Source of the DNA: Sphingobacteriaceae bacterium
GTDB lineage: Bacteria; Bacteroidota; Bacteroidia; B-17B0; Aurantibacillaceae
NCBI GenBank assembly: GCA_002319075.1
Contig: NVQB01000001.1
Coordinates: forward strand, 5,580,001-5,644,000
DNA length: 64,000 nucleotides
Direction of reading: 5' to 3'
Shown: piece by piece, positions 44,290 through 54,440 of the stretch
How the letters are laid out: every line of letters starts with the position of its first letter
How positions within the stretch are numbered: position 1 is the first letter of the stretch
Notes under the pieces: model-generated
Database searches by the model: none
The model's input: the letters and a program-made list of their open reading frames with translations, nothing else
What the model was told of the DNA's origin: nothing
Position numbers and translations under genes: made by a program

Positions 44290-46209
44290 TTAGTTATAAA
44301 TTACAGTAGGTTTGATAAATATCGTGAGCTTGTTTTCAGATTTAGATTTTGTATGTGTACCGAAAATAGATCTTAAAACAGGGATACGCGCAAGGAACGG
44401 AATGCCGTTACCCGACCTGTTTGTTTGCGTTTCTTCAAGGCCTCCTAGCATAATCATTTCACCATTTCTAACTCGTACAAGCGATTGAAAGTCGCGGTTA
44501 ATGGTGCCCGGCGGCGCGCTGGGATTAATTCGCTCTGTAAAGGTTGATTGTTTTACATTGATAACCATTGTAATTTGTTCGTCACCCGAAATTTGAGGAT
44601 CTATAGCTACAGTAAGATCTGCGTTTACCTGTTTGTAATTTTGCGTAATTTGATTCTGAGGATTTTGGGTACCAATAACATTGTTAGTTACTTCCAGATA
44701 ATAAGCAGTTTGTCCGATACTTAATTTAGCTTCATGTCCATTGAGCGTGGCAATCTGAGGCGTAGACCGGATCTTTAAAATACCATTGGATTCCATAGCC
44801 TTTAGATTCAGATAAAAATTTGGAGTGACCGCTCCGAGATTTATGATGCCCAAACCATTTATTCCGCTCAACAAATTATTGATCGAAGAAGAATTCAGCG
44901 ACACATTGTAATCCGGGATTAGCGAGCCTGTAGTCCGGGCTGAGTTAGTTCCAATGCCAGCCGAAATACCCGCTGACAAAATATTACTTCTTCTCACATC
45001 TGCAATAATGATCTCGATATGCACCATGGGTACAACAAGGTCTACCTGCCTTAGAAAAGTTTCCAATTCCGCAATCCTTGGCTGGGATCCACTAACAATA
45101 ATTCCATTCAGATCTTCAAACATTTTTAACTCTATGCCCTTTTTTAATTCTGCCGGAATGAAATCTACGATCTTATCAATGGTTCTATTTTTTAGCGTGA
45201 TGAGTTTACTTTGACGCAACCCTTCTAAATTACGATCACCAAACAAATAAGTAGAGCCATCCTTTTTAAAAGTAAGATCCGTTCCGTTAAACAGCAATTT
45301 CAAAAACTCTTCATAGGGTGCCTCTTCTACTTTTAAGGTTGCGTTCCCCTTAAGGTCGCTAAACAAGAAAAAACTTTTTCCAAGCTGTTGAGAAACCGAA
45401 TTGACGATTTCGTTAATGGGCATGGACTGAACATCCATAGTAATTAAACCGTCCACAATTTTTATTTTAGAGTTTTTAGCTGCATTTGAGGGATTCGGAT
45501 TTTGTGTTAAACTTCCGAAAGGCCCGGCATTGGGATCAGGCTGATTTTGCGGCACTATCGTTACAAGCCTTTTTTCAAATACATAAAAATCGTCAGGAGT
45601 TTTACTCACTTTCATATCGTTGGCAAAGGCCAGTTTTTCAAGTGCTGAATTGAAGGGCGCAGCTTGCATATAACCGCTTAGTGTTTTGTTTGCAAGCTCA
45701 GGGGAAAAAATAATATTCTTTCCGCTTTGCTTAGTAATTTCACGCGCTACAGTTCCCAGCGTATCATTTGTTAAATCATAGCTTAGGAGATTGGCTGTTT
45801 TTTCGTAGCTAATGTTAAGTTTCCTGCTTACTATTTTCTTTTCTGGTAGGGGCTCTGGTGGAGGATTATATTTTACAAAGGTTATAATAGGACCGACAAA
45901 TAAAACATCCAGATCATAGCGTTTACATAAAAAGATAAAAACTTCTTTGGCTGTGACTTTACTAAAACTGTTGGAAAGTTTTATATCCAAACCCGGATCA
46001 ACATTGACATTAATATTGTTTGTGACACCAATGGTTTTGATGTATTCCTGGATAGTCGCTCCATTCATAGAAAGATCTACCTGCTCATTTACACCAGGAT
46101 AATTTTTAGCCAGTTGATACAGCTTCTCATCAAGGATATCAAAACGGTCCTGTGCTCTGACAAAGGAACAAACAAGTAAAAAAATTCCAACTATATATCT
46201 AACCCGCAT
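44290..46209 (-). CDS. Type II secretion / type IV pilus-like secretin
   Basis: A 639-residue outer-membrane secretin (GspD/PilQ superfamily). After a signal peptide (1-19) come N-domains (about 25-330, with SANLS-like and LSGYMQAAPFNSALEKLA repeats), then the secretin core: VPMVHIEIIIADVRRSNI, TPQIATLNGHEAKLSIGQ and the closing MIMLGGLEETQ / KLTIFIKPTVIYN. It would form the gated outer-membrane pore of this system. It follows the GspE-like gene after 18 bp. Confidence 0.87.
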   Translation of the reverse strand: MRVRYIVGIFLLVCSFVRAQDRFDILDEKLYQLAKNYPGVNEQVDLSMNGATIQEYIKTIGVTNNINVNVDPGLDIKLSNSFSKVTAKEVFIFLCKRYDLDVLFVGPIITFVKYNPPPEPLPEKKIVSRKLNISYEKTANLLSYDLTNDTLGTVAREITKQSGKNIIFSPELANKTLSGYMQAAPFNSALEKLAFANDMKVSKTPDDFYVFEKRLVTIVPQNQPDPNAGPFGSLTQNPNPSNAAKNSKIKIVDGLITMDVQSMPINEIVNSVSQQLGKSFFLFSDLKGNATLKVEEAPYEEFLKLLFNGTDLTFKKDGSTYLFGDRNLEGLRQSKLITLKNRTIDKIVDFIPAELKKGIELKMFEDLNGIIVSGSQPRIAELETFLRQVDLVVPMVHIEIIIADVRRSNILSAGISAGIGTNSARTTGSLIPDYNVSLNSSSINNLLSGINGLGIINLGAVTPNFYLNLKAMESNGILKIRSTPQIATLNGHEAKLSIGQTAYYLEVTNNVIGTQNPQNQITQNYKQVNADLTVAIDPQISGDEQITMVINVKQSTFTERINPSAPPGTINRDFQSLVRVRNGEMIMLGGLEETQTNRSGNGIPFLARIPVLRSIFGTHTKSKSENKLTIFIKPTVIYN

Positions 46210-46227
46210 CGTAATTTATTTAATTTT

Positions 46228-47667
46228 TCAGGACTCACTCAGTAAAAAAGGATAAATCTCTTCCAGGCTCGTTTCTCCATCCTTGTAAAGTTTAAAAGCG
46301 TTTTCTGAAAGTTTATCAATCTTATTTATTTTAAGATAACTATCTATCTCAGTTGCACTCTGTTTTATATGTTCACCTAATTCTTTGGTAATATTGATTA
46401 CTTCGTAAATAGCTTTTCTGCCTTTGTAGCCGGTGAAATAACACACCTGGCAACCCTGAGCAATGTGGTGTGTAGCGATTTCAAGATTTTTGTAATTCTC
46501 CGGCAATTCTTTTTTATTGAGAGGAACCGATTTTTTGCAATGCGGACAAAGTGTGCGAATAAGGCGCTGAGCCACAGACAAGTTCATCACACTCGCCAGT
46601 AAGTAGGGAGCAATGCCCATATCAACCAAACGAGAAATAGTTCCCCAGGCAGAATTTGTATGAATTGTTGATAGCACCAAATGCCCTGTGAGAGCTGCCC
46701 GGATAGCCATTTGTGCGGTTTGCGCGTCCCGTATTTCACCCAACATGATTACATCGGGATCTTGCCGCAAAAATGTGCGTAAAGCTTCGGTGTAGGATAA
46801 TCCAATTTCTTCTTTTAGCTGCACCTGGTTAACGCCATCGAGGGTGTATTCAATGGGATCTTCAATAGTCAGGATATTGTTTGTAGGTTTATTGATGACT
46901 TTTAAAGTTGCATAGAGCGTGGTTGTTTTACCCGATCCAGTGGGGCCGCTGATTAAAATAATTCCGTTTGGTTTTTTAACAGCTATCTCATAGCGCTCTA
47001 ATTCTTCTTTAGTGAAACCTAGCTTATCAATATGAATGTGGCTTGCGTCGCTTCCCAACAAACGCAGAACAATTTTTTCGCCATATAAAGTTGGGAGAAT
47101 CGAAACACGAATATCCAAATTTGAATTATTAAATTTGAACCTTATCCTTCCATCCTGAGGCATACGTTTTTCAGCAATATCGCAGGATGCCGCAATTTTA
47201 ATTTTATTAATCAGCGTTGGATATTCTATCTTATTGAGCTTGTGACGATCGATGAGTACACCATCTACACGAAAACGGATCCGGCATTTTTCACTGTAGG
47301 TCTCGATGTGAATATCAGAACTCCGAAGATCTTTTGCTTCTTTAACAAGGGTTTCCAGAAAATTTGAATCGTTGACATTGAGTCTATAAGTTTCTGATTG
47401 AGCAACACCCTGGGTACTGTTAGCCTTTGACCGTGGATAGTTACTCATTAAAACTTTATCCAATTCATCAGGATTTATGGGCTCCAGGACGATTTTCTTA
47501 CCAAAAATAATTTCCAGTTCCGCTTGTAGATCCGATTTTTTTTTGGACTCGCTCACCAGTAAATTCAGAGAATCTTTTTCACTTTTAACAGGCACTATTC
47601 CATAGTACCAGGCCTGGTCAAGCGTGACCTGATTTTTGAGTTCTGCAGTGATTTGGGTGAGCAACAT
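46228..47667 (-). CDS. GspE/PilB-family secretion ATPase
   Basis: A 479-residue assembly ATPase. An N-terminal MshEN-like region (1-90) precedes the N2 domain, Walker A GPTGSGKTTT (241-250), the Asp box and Walker B-like DPDVIMLGEIRD, the His box GHLVLSTIHTN, and a tetracysteine zinc site (LCPHCKK ... CQVCYF) near 390-425. It would power assembly of pseudopilin or pilin. It is the first gene of the operon; the matching GspF and pseudopilin genes are not in the window. Confidence 0.93.
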   Translation of the reverse strand: MLLTQITAELKNQVTLDQAWYYGIVPVKSEKDSLNLLVSESKKKSDLQAELEIIFGKKIVLEPINPDELDKVLMSNYPRSKANSTQGVAQSETYRLNVNDSNFLETLVKEAKDLRSSDIHIETYSEKCRIRFRVDGVLIDRHKLNKIEYPTLINKIKIAASCDIAEKRMPQDGRIRFKFNNSNLDIRVSILPTLYGEKIVLRLLGSDASHIHIDKLGFTKEELERYEIAVKKPNGIILISGPTGSGKTTTLYATLKVINKPTNNILTIEDPIEYTLDGVNQVQLKEEIGLSYTEALRTFLRQDPDVIMLGEIRDAQTAQMAIRAALTGHLVLSTIHTNSAWGTISRLVDMGIAPYLLASVMNLSVAQRLIRTLCPHCKKSVPLNKKELPENYKNLEIATHHIAQGCQVCYFTGYKGRKAIYEVINITKELGEHIKQSATEIDSYLKINKIDKLSENAFKLYKDGETSLEEIYPFLLSES

Positions 47668-48102
47668 GGTTTAAAAATAGGCTAATATTTGCAGAGATGC
47701 AGGCAATCTGAATAGCTGAGAGAAGCCTGAACACGATGAATTGTAAGGGCTTTGTGATAATTCTGTATCGAAAAATCTATAAAATCTTAATAATCAGGCT
47801 GAAGGTAAAATTTAAAAATTTTTCAAGCCTGTAAAGACCCCATAATAACTATGTAAACACCCAGCAAAAATTTAGGTGAATACCTATCTCAGAAAGTTTA
47901 AGGTGTAATATCAAAACATAGGTGACGTTTTTTATTAGTCGTTACTGAACACAGTGTTAATTAACTTCAGCCAGTTACAAATCCAAAGTCTCATTTCAGA
48001 AAGTCGCCATAAATTTTGGCTGGTTAATCGCTACTTTTATTCTCCCCTTAAATGAGATCTATATTTATTTGAATTTTGTAATCCCAAATTAAAATATACA
48101 CT
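47668..48102. promoter_or_regulatory. Divergent regulatory region between secretin operon and response regulator
   Basis: This 435-bp gap has no gene. It holds a perfect short palindrome TAGGTGAATACCTA (47873-47886) and, just before it, ATGTAAACACCCAGC (47851-47865). Related words occur in two other intergenic regions at 51693 and 55969. A LuxR-type regulator site is possible, but this is inference. Confidence 0.4.
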
Positions 48103-48762
48103 ATGACTCCTAAAAAAATAAAAGTCCTTATTGCTGAAAATCAGGAACTGCTGCGAAAAGGTTTAAGTAAGCTTTTAAAATCAGAGCAGGATATCGATGT
48201 TATTTATGAAGTGGGCAACGGAAGAGAATTAATTGAATTTTTAAAACACATTCAACCAAACATTGTTTTACTGGATAAAGATCTTTCTGTAATGAATGGC
48301 AGAGCTGTGCTTTCTGTTATTCAGCAACGTTTTCCCGAGATAAAAGTTATTTTGCTAAGCACCCAATCAAACGCAGAATTACAATCTGAATTTATGGGCT
48401 ATGGCGCCAACAGCTTTATTTCAAAGGATGCGAATGTAGAAACGTTATTGAAGGCTATTCGTAAAGTACATTCTGAGGGATTTTTTTTTAACAGTTCTTT
48501 ATCCAAAGCCCTGCTTTCCACAGTACTAAAAGAAAAACACAGAGCCACCTTATTGCAGGAAATAAGTTTTAACGAAAGAGAAAGAGAGATTATAAAAAAG
48601 ATCTGTGACGGCTTAACCAATAAACAAATAGCTGTAGAACTACATCTTTCTGCAAGCACTATAGATTTTTACCGCACAAAAATTTATGGCAAAACAAATT
48701 GCAATAATGTGGCTACGCTTTTGCGTTACGCTTTAAAGAATGGATTGGTGGAACTGAATTAA
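48103..48762 (+). CDS. NarL/FixJ-family response regulator (REC + LuxR-type HTH)
   Basis: A 219-residue two-component response regulator. The receiver domain (about 5-125) has the phospho-acceptor D58 (IVLLDKDLSVMNG) and the conserved Lys in FISKDAN. The LuxR-type helix-turn-helix (about 150-215) reads FNEREREIIKKICDGLTNKQIA. No sensor kinase lies nearby, so it is an orphan. It is divergent from the secretin operon and may control it or the T9SS genes around it; the shared motifs in nearby promoters are the only hint. Confidence 0.88.
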   Translation: MTPKKIKVLIAENQELLRKGLSKLLKSEQDIDVIYEVGNGRELIEFLKHIQPNIVLLDKDLSVMNGRAVLSVIQQRFPEIKVILLSTQSNAELQSEFMGYGANSFISKDANVETLLKAIRKVHSEGFFFNSSLSKALLSTVLKEKHRATLLQEISFNEREREIIKKICDGLTNKQIAVELHLSASTIDFYRTKIYGKTNCNNVATLLRYALKNGLVELN

Positions 48763-48810
48763 TTTGGCGACATAAACCAGATCAGAGAATCTCAGCCATT
48801 CAACCGTAAA

Positions 48811-50037
48811 TTATTCTCTAACCACCTTCGTTGCTTTAAGGGTTTTGTTTTGCGTTCTCACAATGACAGTATAGATACCGTTTGGCAGATTTTTCAAATC
48901 GATTTTTGTTTCTGCCTCCGATAGCGTTTTACTCATAACTAGTTGTCCTATACTAGTGTAAATTTCTTCGAATTGATTTTCTGAAACCAAATTAACTTCA
49001 ACAATGACGTTGCCATTTGTAGGGTTTGGATAAACAACAATCTCGTGCTGAAATCTTATTATCGAACTTAGACTAGTATACTCCTATACTTCCTGAACAT
49101 AAATAAGAAAAGCTAAGCAGCCTTGCATACTTGTTCAACCAAGCGTGTAAATAGTTGTAACCGGGGGCGTAATGGTTAGGGATGCGGAATTTTCGCCCGT
49201 ATTGCAGGTAAAAGTGAGAGCGCCGTTAGCTGCAAGCGTTGTGCTTTCTGAGGCGCACATAACACTTGAAGAAGAAGTTATTGTTAATGATGGCAGGGAA
49301 TTAACGCTGACAAAAACAATGGCTGTTTTTGCACAGCCACTAGCATCTGTGCCTGTTACACCAAAAGTTGGCGAATTTACAGGAGTCAAAGGTACATTAT
49401 TCAAAACATTTTCGGTCAAGACCAAAGCCTTCGCTCCCGAAGCATTTAAAACAACTTGTTCACCAAAGCACAATACCGTTGCCGAGGCTTTAACAGCAAG
49501 TTACGTCAAATCGTTTACCGTTATTGTTTTACTCATCTCATTTTTACAGCCATTGCTTCCCTTTACAGTTATCGAACATACTGAAGTTACCGTCGAATTA
49601 AATGCGATTGGATTTGCAGTAGACCCAGTATTCCATGTAAACGTTGGTGCAGAAGTACTGACTAATTGTGAAATAGTGCTTCCTGAACACACAGAATTGG
49701 GTCCGCTTAAAGTTAAAGCTGGCAAGCTAAGCACCTGAATATTTGCAACAGGTGAAATTAAAGAAGAGCATACCTGCTGACTAAAGCCTGTGACTGTATA
49801 ATTTGAGTTTGAAGAAGGAGAAACAACTCCAGAACCCTCTGAACTGTAAGTATCAGCTCCCTGATGGCTTAGCGTAAAAGATTGTCCGAAACAGAGATAT
49901 GCGCTATTGGTAACAGTAATCACTGGTCGGGAGTGGACAGTTACACTGCTCACTACAGACGAACTGCAATTACCATTGGCAGCAGAAATAGTGTAATCAG
50001 CCGAAGTTCCCTTACTTAAACTTTTTAACGATTGAAC
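48811..50037 (-). pseudogene. Decayed Ig-repeat protein with T9SS type A sorting domain
   Basis: One minus-strand frame runs through the whole stretch with three premature stops and no frameshift: TAA at 49501-49503, TGA at 49135-49137 and TAG at 49084-49086. Between them lie Ig-like modules (LCFGQSFTLSHQGADTY, CFGEQVVLNASGAKAL, MCASESTTLAANGAL), and at the end a complete T9SS type A sorting domain (VVYPNPTNGNVIVEVN ... NLPNGIYTVIV). The N-terminus is missing; the frame meets a TGA at 50038 next to the terminator of the S74 gene. It resembles the intact 860-residue protein at 51858 and is probably its dead paralogue. Confidence 0.8.
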
Positions 50038-50050
50038 TCATTATGTAAGT

Positions 50051-50090
50051 AAATAAAAAAAGCTGCCTTAAAAGACAGCTTTTAATATAG
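50051..50090 (-). terminator. Rho-independent terminator
   Basis: Arms AAAAGCTG (50058-50065) and CAGCTTTT (50076-50083) enclose a 10-nt loop, with a T-rich run on the minus strand (plus AAATAAAAAA). It ends the S74-domain gene that stops at 50099. Confidence 0.7.
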
Positions 50091-50098
50091 AGGCAAAT

Positions 50099-51487
50099 TT
50101 ATTTTCCTGCAACAATCATTTTTTTAGAATCCATCACTTTGCCATCGGCAATAATGGAGTAGATATAAATTCCCGCTGCGAGTTTTTCAGAAGTTAATAT
50201 AATTGATGCCGATCCTTTTTCAGTTAAAAAGAAACTTGTAACCTGCTTTCCGGTAAGATCATAAACAGCAAGATAGGCTTCCTTATTTTTAACTGGTAAC
50301 ACATAATTTATTTTTGTTTCGCTGTTAAAAGGGTTTGGTTCATTTTGTGACATTGAAAAAACGTTGTCGGCGTTAACTGCAGTTGTGATGCCCGTAGTAG
50401 CATTACCCTTTTTAAGTTCTTCAATTTGTGCCTGCTGCTCCTGGATAGCAGCTATAAGCACCGGGATCAAGCTTACGTATTGAACAGCCTTGTATTCAGG
50501 GATGTTTTTTTGTTCTTCTCCTGCTTTGCCCGGGAGGTTTATCGCAGCAATGTTTTTAACTAACTCCGGAAAAACTTGTTCAAGTTCCTGTGCTATAAGT
50601 CCCATCTGCTTACCTGCTGGTAGGTTCATATCTTTATATTCTGTCGTTTTAAAAGTGTAGCTACTTGGTTTTAATTGCAAAATTTTGTCAAGAGCATTTT
50701 CCAAAGGACGAATATTTTCTTTTAATTTTCTGTCGCTTGTAAAGTTATCTGTTCCCGTTCTTGAAACATCTCCAATGAAATATCCCGCCAAAGCAAATGC
50801 CCCTCCACTCACAGAAGCAATCACTCCATAGTTGTTGCTTAAGCTAGTGCCACTAGCTTGAAAGTAACCACCATGATTGTATTGTCCTCCAGAAGCAGAT
50901 CCAAAAGCACCCATAGAAAAGCCCAGGCTACCTGAGCCTACTGCGTTACCATAAGTTCCATAAATAGTATTTGTTGTAGCTGCCGTAACCCCGCCATAGC
51001 ATCCAATTTTAGCCGCACCAAAGGCGGAGGAAACATTGAGCTGAAAATTACCTGCCCTGTTTCCGTTATTATCTTCAACATCCAAGCGGGCAATTGTAGG
51101 AGTGGTTTTTCCTATGCCAACATTACGGGTAAGAGGATCGATAACAAAATCTGTGGTTCCGTTGGTAGTGTTTTTGATTGCAAACCCACCGGAAGGAGAC
51201 ATTGAATTGTCGTGTGAATTAATGCTCCAATTATATCCTCCAGTTGCGCTATTGTTTAAATGGATTAGGCTAGCGCCCGAAGCAGTTTGTGTAATCCTCA
51301 AACCATCATTTGCAAGATTGGTTTGAAGTTCGACAAGATTAGATAAAGGGGGCGAAGTCATGCCAAAACCAGTTCTTCCAGTTCTGAAAACATTGGTTGC
51401 TGGCACTGAACCCGGAGGATTGAAGGTTTGAGCATTAGCCAGAGTCGCAACGCATAGCATTGCCATAAGTGTTTTTGTTTTTTTCAT
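50099..51487 (-). CDS. Peptidase S74 (endosialidase chaperone) domain protein with T9SS type A sorting domain
   Basis: A 462-residue secreted protein. Signal peptide (1-19), a repetitive Gly/Asn/Thr-rich stalk like phage tail fibres (about 20-255), an S74 intramolecular-chaperone domain (about 258-365) with the signature SDRKLKENI, a coiled coil (IAAIQEQQAQIEELKKG), and a type A sorting domain (QNEPNPFNSETKINYVLP ... LAAGIYIYSII). S74 domains trimerise fibres and often cut themselves off at the Ser of this signature; here the sorting domain lies on the part that would be released. It may form a trimeric surface fibre. Confidence 0.85.
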   Translation of the reverse strand: MKKTKTLMAMLCVATLANAQTFNPPGSVPATNVFRTGRTGFGMTSPPLSNLVELQTNLANDGLRITQTASGASLIHLNNSATGGYNWSINSHDNSMSPSGGFAIKNTTNGTTDFVIDPLTRNVGIGKTTPTIARLDVEDNNGNRAGNFQLNVSSAFGAAKIGCYGGVTAATTNTIYGTYGNAVGSGSLGFSMGAFGSASGGQYNHGGYFQASGTSLSNNYGVIASVSGGAFALAGYFIGDVSRTGTDNFTSDRKLKENIRPLENALDKILQLKPSSYTFKTTEYKDMNLPAGKQMGLIAQELEQVFPELVKNIAAINLPGKAGEEQKNIPEYKAVQYVSLIPVLIAAIQEQQAQIEELKKGNATTGITTAVNADNVFSMSQNEPNPFNSETKINYVLPVKNKEAYLAVYDLTGKQVTSFFLTEKGSASIILTSEKLAAGIYIYSIIADGKVMDSKKMIVAGK

Positions 51488-51857
51488 AAATAAATAATAT
51501 TAATGGGTTTCAGATTAAGAATTCTGCAATAGAACTCTTCATTGACAATTTTAAGGAATTAAAACGTTTTTTTTGCAGCTACCGGTAACCCTAAAGTACT
51601 GCACGAAATTTAAAAATTATTCAAAAAATTTAAAATCAATCCGTTAAGTGAAAGTCGTTTTGCAATTACTATGTTCTGACATAATAGACTCTATGTAAAC
51701 TACTAGGTGTATATTAGGCTATTACGCCAATCCTATACCTTCACCTGCCAGCGCAATAAAATAATGTTTATACTAGCATTAAAAAAAATCGTTAGTGTGA
51801 CTATAATTTTTACTTTTATAATTTCATATAAACCTTCTTTACCCATAACTCAATCTC
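51488..51857. promoter_or_regulatory. Divergent intergenic region between two T9SS type A cargo genes
   Basis: This 370-bp region is AT-rich and has no gene. It contains ATGTAAAC (51693-51700) followed by CTAGGTGTATATTAGG, similar to words in the gaps at 47851 and 55969. Promoters for both flanking genes must lie here, but no exact TAnnTTTG box stands out. Confidence 0.35.
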
Positions 51858-54440
51858 ATGAAAAAAAATTCACAAGCTTTGCTTATTTTAATTACGACAT
51901 TTTTAGTAACGTTTACAGGTAACGCACAAATCAGTACCCTATTCAGCGATGATTTTTCATCAACTTCTTTTTCAAGTAACGGGTGGACATTTCCCAATGG
52001 GCAGGGAAATTGGACTATAGGTAACACTGATACACCCTCCGGAGGCAGCGCTCCCAATGCCTATTTTAACTGGGCGTCCGTTGCGCTGAATTATACATAT
52101 GCACTACAAAGCGGGACGATATATGCTACGAGCATTAATGGACCAGTTACCCTTGATTATTTGCTTCTAGTAAATCCGAATAATGTTACATCAACAGAAT
52201 ATGTGGATGTAGAATATAAGGATGTGTCTTCCAGCACGTGGACATTACTTGCAACCTATACCAATTCAGCAAACAGCGCTGTGACTTACACAAGTACCAA
52301 TATGATTTTGCCGGGGATGTCAGGACAAGCCTTCCAGATTCAGTTTAAAGTTTATGGGGCAAATTCTATAAATGTATTTAGATGGAGTTTAGATAATGTA
52401 ATTGTTAAAGGTACGACCTGCCCCACGGCTATACCCACAGTAAGTATATCTGGCAGTCCTACTGTCTGCGCGAATTCCTCTACAACCTTAACAGCGATTG
52501 GTGGTGGCGCTACTTATTCATGGTTTCCCCCGGCAGGCAACGGTTCTATTGCTATAGTATCACCAACAAGCAATGTCACCTACTCTCTGGTTAGTTCTTA
52601 CAATGGCTGTTTAAGTACGCCGGCCACGAGCACACACAGTCTAACTGTATTTACTAACACCACAGCTATCACAGCTACTACCAGTCAATCGGTAATTTGC
52701 GCCGGCGCAAGCGTATCTCTCAGTGCTTCCAGTTCAGCAACACTTGCGTGGAGCAACAGTGTAACGACCAATTCGCAAGTTGTAAGTCCTACAGTCACGA
52801 CAAATTATTCCGTTAGCACTTCTAATACTTTAGGTTGTCTTGCTATTAAGGTTTTAACCATTCACGTAAATCCTCTCCCACCCGTTACGGCATTAGCCAC
52901 TAACACACTTATATGTAGCGGAAACACTAATACTCTTACTGCGAGCGGCGCGCTATCTTACACATGGAGCACAGGCGCCACAACTTCCCTCACGAGTCTT
53001 GCCATTACTACCAGCACAACCTATACTGTAAGCGGCTCTGATCTTCAGAACTGCATTGCCTCTGCAGTGGTATCAGTGGGTGTTTTACCGCCAATAGTTA
53101 TCGTCAGTTCAGGATCACTTATATGTCCAGGTACAACAGCTAATCTCATTTCTTCAGGTGCAAGTTCATATACATGGAGTACCGGATCTAACAGTCCATT
53201 TATTTCCGTTAGCCCTTCCGTCACCAATACTTATACAGTAGTGGGAACCCAAAGCATCGGTTGTACTACATCTGCCACTTATACCATTATCGTTAATCCT
53301 AATCCTACCGTAACCGCTATGGGATCTCAAACTGCGGTTTGTGCAGGTAAAACCGCGACATTAATAGCAGCAGGAGCATCCACTTATACGTGGAGTACAC
53401 AACAAAGTGGACCAACAATAACTGTATCTCCCCTAAGTATGACTATATATTCGGTGGCAGGAACAAGCTCGGCAGCGTGCACTGGATCTAACAATACTGC
53501 GTCAGTAACTTTAATAGTAAACTCAAATCCAACTCTAGTAAGCAGCAGTTCCAGCAGCTCGATTTGTTTAGGACATACGCTATCACTGAATGCCAGCGGT
53601 GCTAACAGTTACACCTGGGAACCTGGAAATATTCTACAGCAGAGCGTCGTTGTGCAACCATCTGCAAACACGGTATTCACTGTAACGGGAACAAACTCCC
53701 TGCTTTGTGCCTCAAGCCAAACCATCGGTGTTATTGTTCATCCACTACCTGTACTGACCATCTCCAGCAATACAACTGATCTCTGTATCGGATCAAGCGC
53801 AACTATGATAGCCACGGGAGCAGCATCTTATAGTTGGAATACCGGCAGTTTAGTCAACATTATTTATGAGAGTCCTCAAACCACAACTACCTATTCCGTT
53901 AATGGTATGAGTGCGCAGGGTTGCGTTAATTCAAAAACAATAGAAATCACGGTTCACAATTATCCCCTAGTGGTTGTAAGTTCTGCGGATTCGATTATTT
54001 GTAGTGGTGAAAGTGTTTTGATTGAAGCTTCCGGTGCAGCAAACTATACCTGGAGTAATGGTGAAACTGGCACAGCAATAACCGTTAGTCCTTCAGCGAC
54101 CAGTATTTATACGGTGACCGGAATAAGCAACGGCTGCGCTACTTCCGCCCAGGTTACACAACATATAGAAGAATGTACTTCTCTGGACAAACTGCAAGCA
54201 GCAAATTTTCTACCAACTATTTTCCCCAATCCAGGTACTGGAAAATTTATACTCTCTTTACCATACAATAACACTACTTGTGAAGTGGAAATTTTTGATC
54301 TTGGCGGACAATTGATTGTAAAAGGAAAGTTAACCAGAGATGAGGCTTCATTTGATATCAGCGGATATCCAGACGGGTTTTATTTGGTAAGGATCACTGC
54401 CGCGGAAAAAAAAGTACTCCTTAAAATAATCAAGATTTAG
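51858..54440 (+). CDS. Ig-repeat surface protein with T9SS type A sorting domain
   Basis: An 860-residue secreted protein. Signal peptide (1-23), an N-terminal jelly-roll-like domain at about 25-190 (DDFSSTSFSSNGWTFPNGQG ... FRWSLDNVIVKG) resembling MAM or lectin-like folds, about eight Ig-like modules of ~75 residues each with C...SVSLSASG...YTWSTG...YTV pattern, then a type A sorting domain from about 790 (FPNPGTGKFILSLPY ... GYPDGFYLVRI). It is likely released or attached at the surface by T9SS. It converges with the next gene and overlaps it by 4 bp. Confidence 0.82.
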   Translation: MKKNSQALLILITTFLVTFTGNAQISTLFSDDFSSTSFSSNGWTFPNGQGNWTIGNTDTPSGGSAPNAYFNWASVALNYTYALQSGTIYATSINGPVTLDYLLLVNPNNVTSTEYVDVEYKDVSSSTWTLLATYTNSANSAVTYTSTNMILPGMSGQAFQIQFKVYGANSINVFRWSLDNVIVKGTTCPTAIPTVSISGSPTVCANSSTTLTAIGGGATYSWFPPAGNGSIAIVSPTSNVTYSLVSSYNGCLSTPATSTHSLTVFTNTTAITATTSQSVICAGASVSLSASSSATLAWSNSVTTNSQVVSPTVTTNYSVSTSNTLGCLAIKVLTIHVNPLPPVTALATNTLICSGNTNTLTASGALSYTWSTGATTSLTSLAITTSTTYTVSGSDLQNCIASAVVSVGVLPPIVIVSSGSLICPGTTANLISSGASSYTWSTGSNSPFISVSPSVTNTYTVVGTQSIGCTTSATYTIIVNPNPTVTAMGSQTAVCAGKTATLIAAGASTYTWSTQQSGPTITVSPLSMTIYSVAGTSSAACTGSNNTASVTLIVNSNPTLVSSSSSSSICLGHTLSLNASGANSYTWEPGNILQQSVVVQPSANTVFTVTGTNSLLCASSQTIGVIVHPLPVLTISSNTTDLCIGSSATMIATGAASYSWNTGSLVNIIYESPQTTTTYSVNGMSAQGCVNSKTIEITVHNYPLVVVSSADSIICSGESVLIEASGAANYTWSNGETGTAITVSPSATSIYTVTGISNGCATSAQVTQHIEECTSLDKLQAANFLPTIFPNPGTGKFILSLPYNNTTCEVEIFDLGGQLIVKGKLTRDEASFDISGYPDGFYLVRITAAEKKVLLKIIKI

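Noticed and set aside
49172-49738. 188-codon plus-strand open frame
   Set aside because: It lies antisense to the Ig-repeat pseudogene; low complexity of Ser/Thr/Val codons there keeps the opposite frame open.
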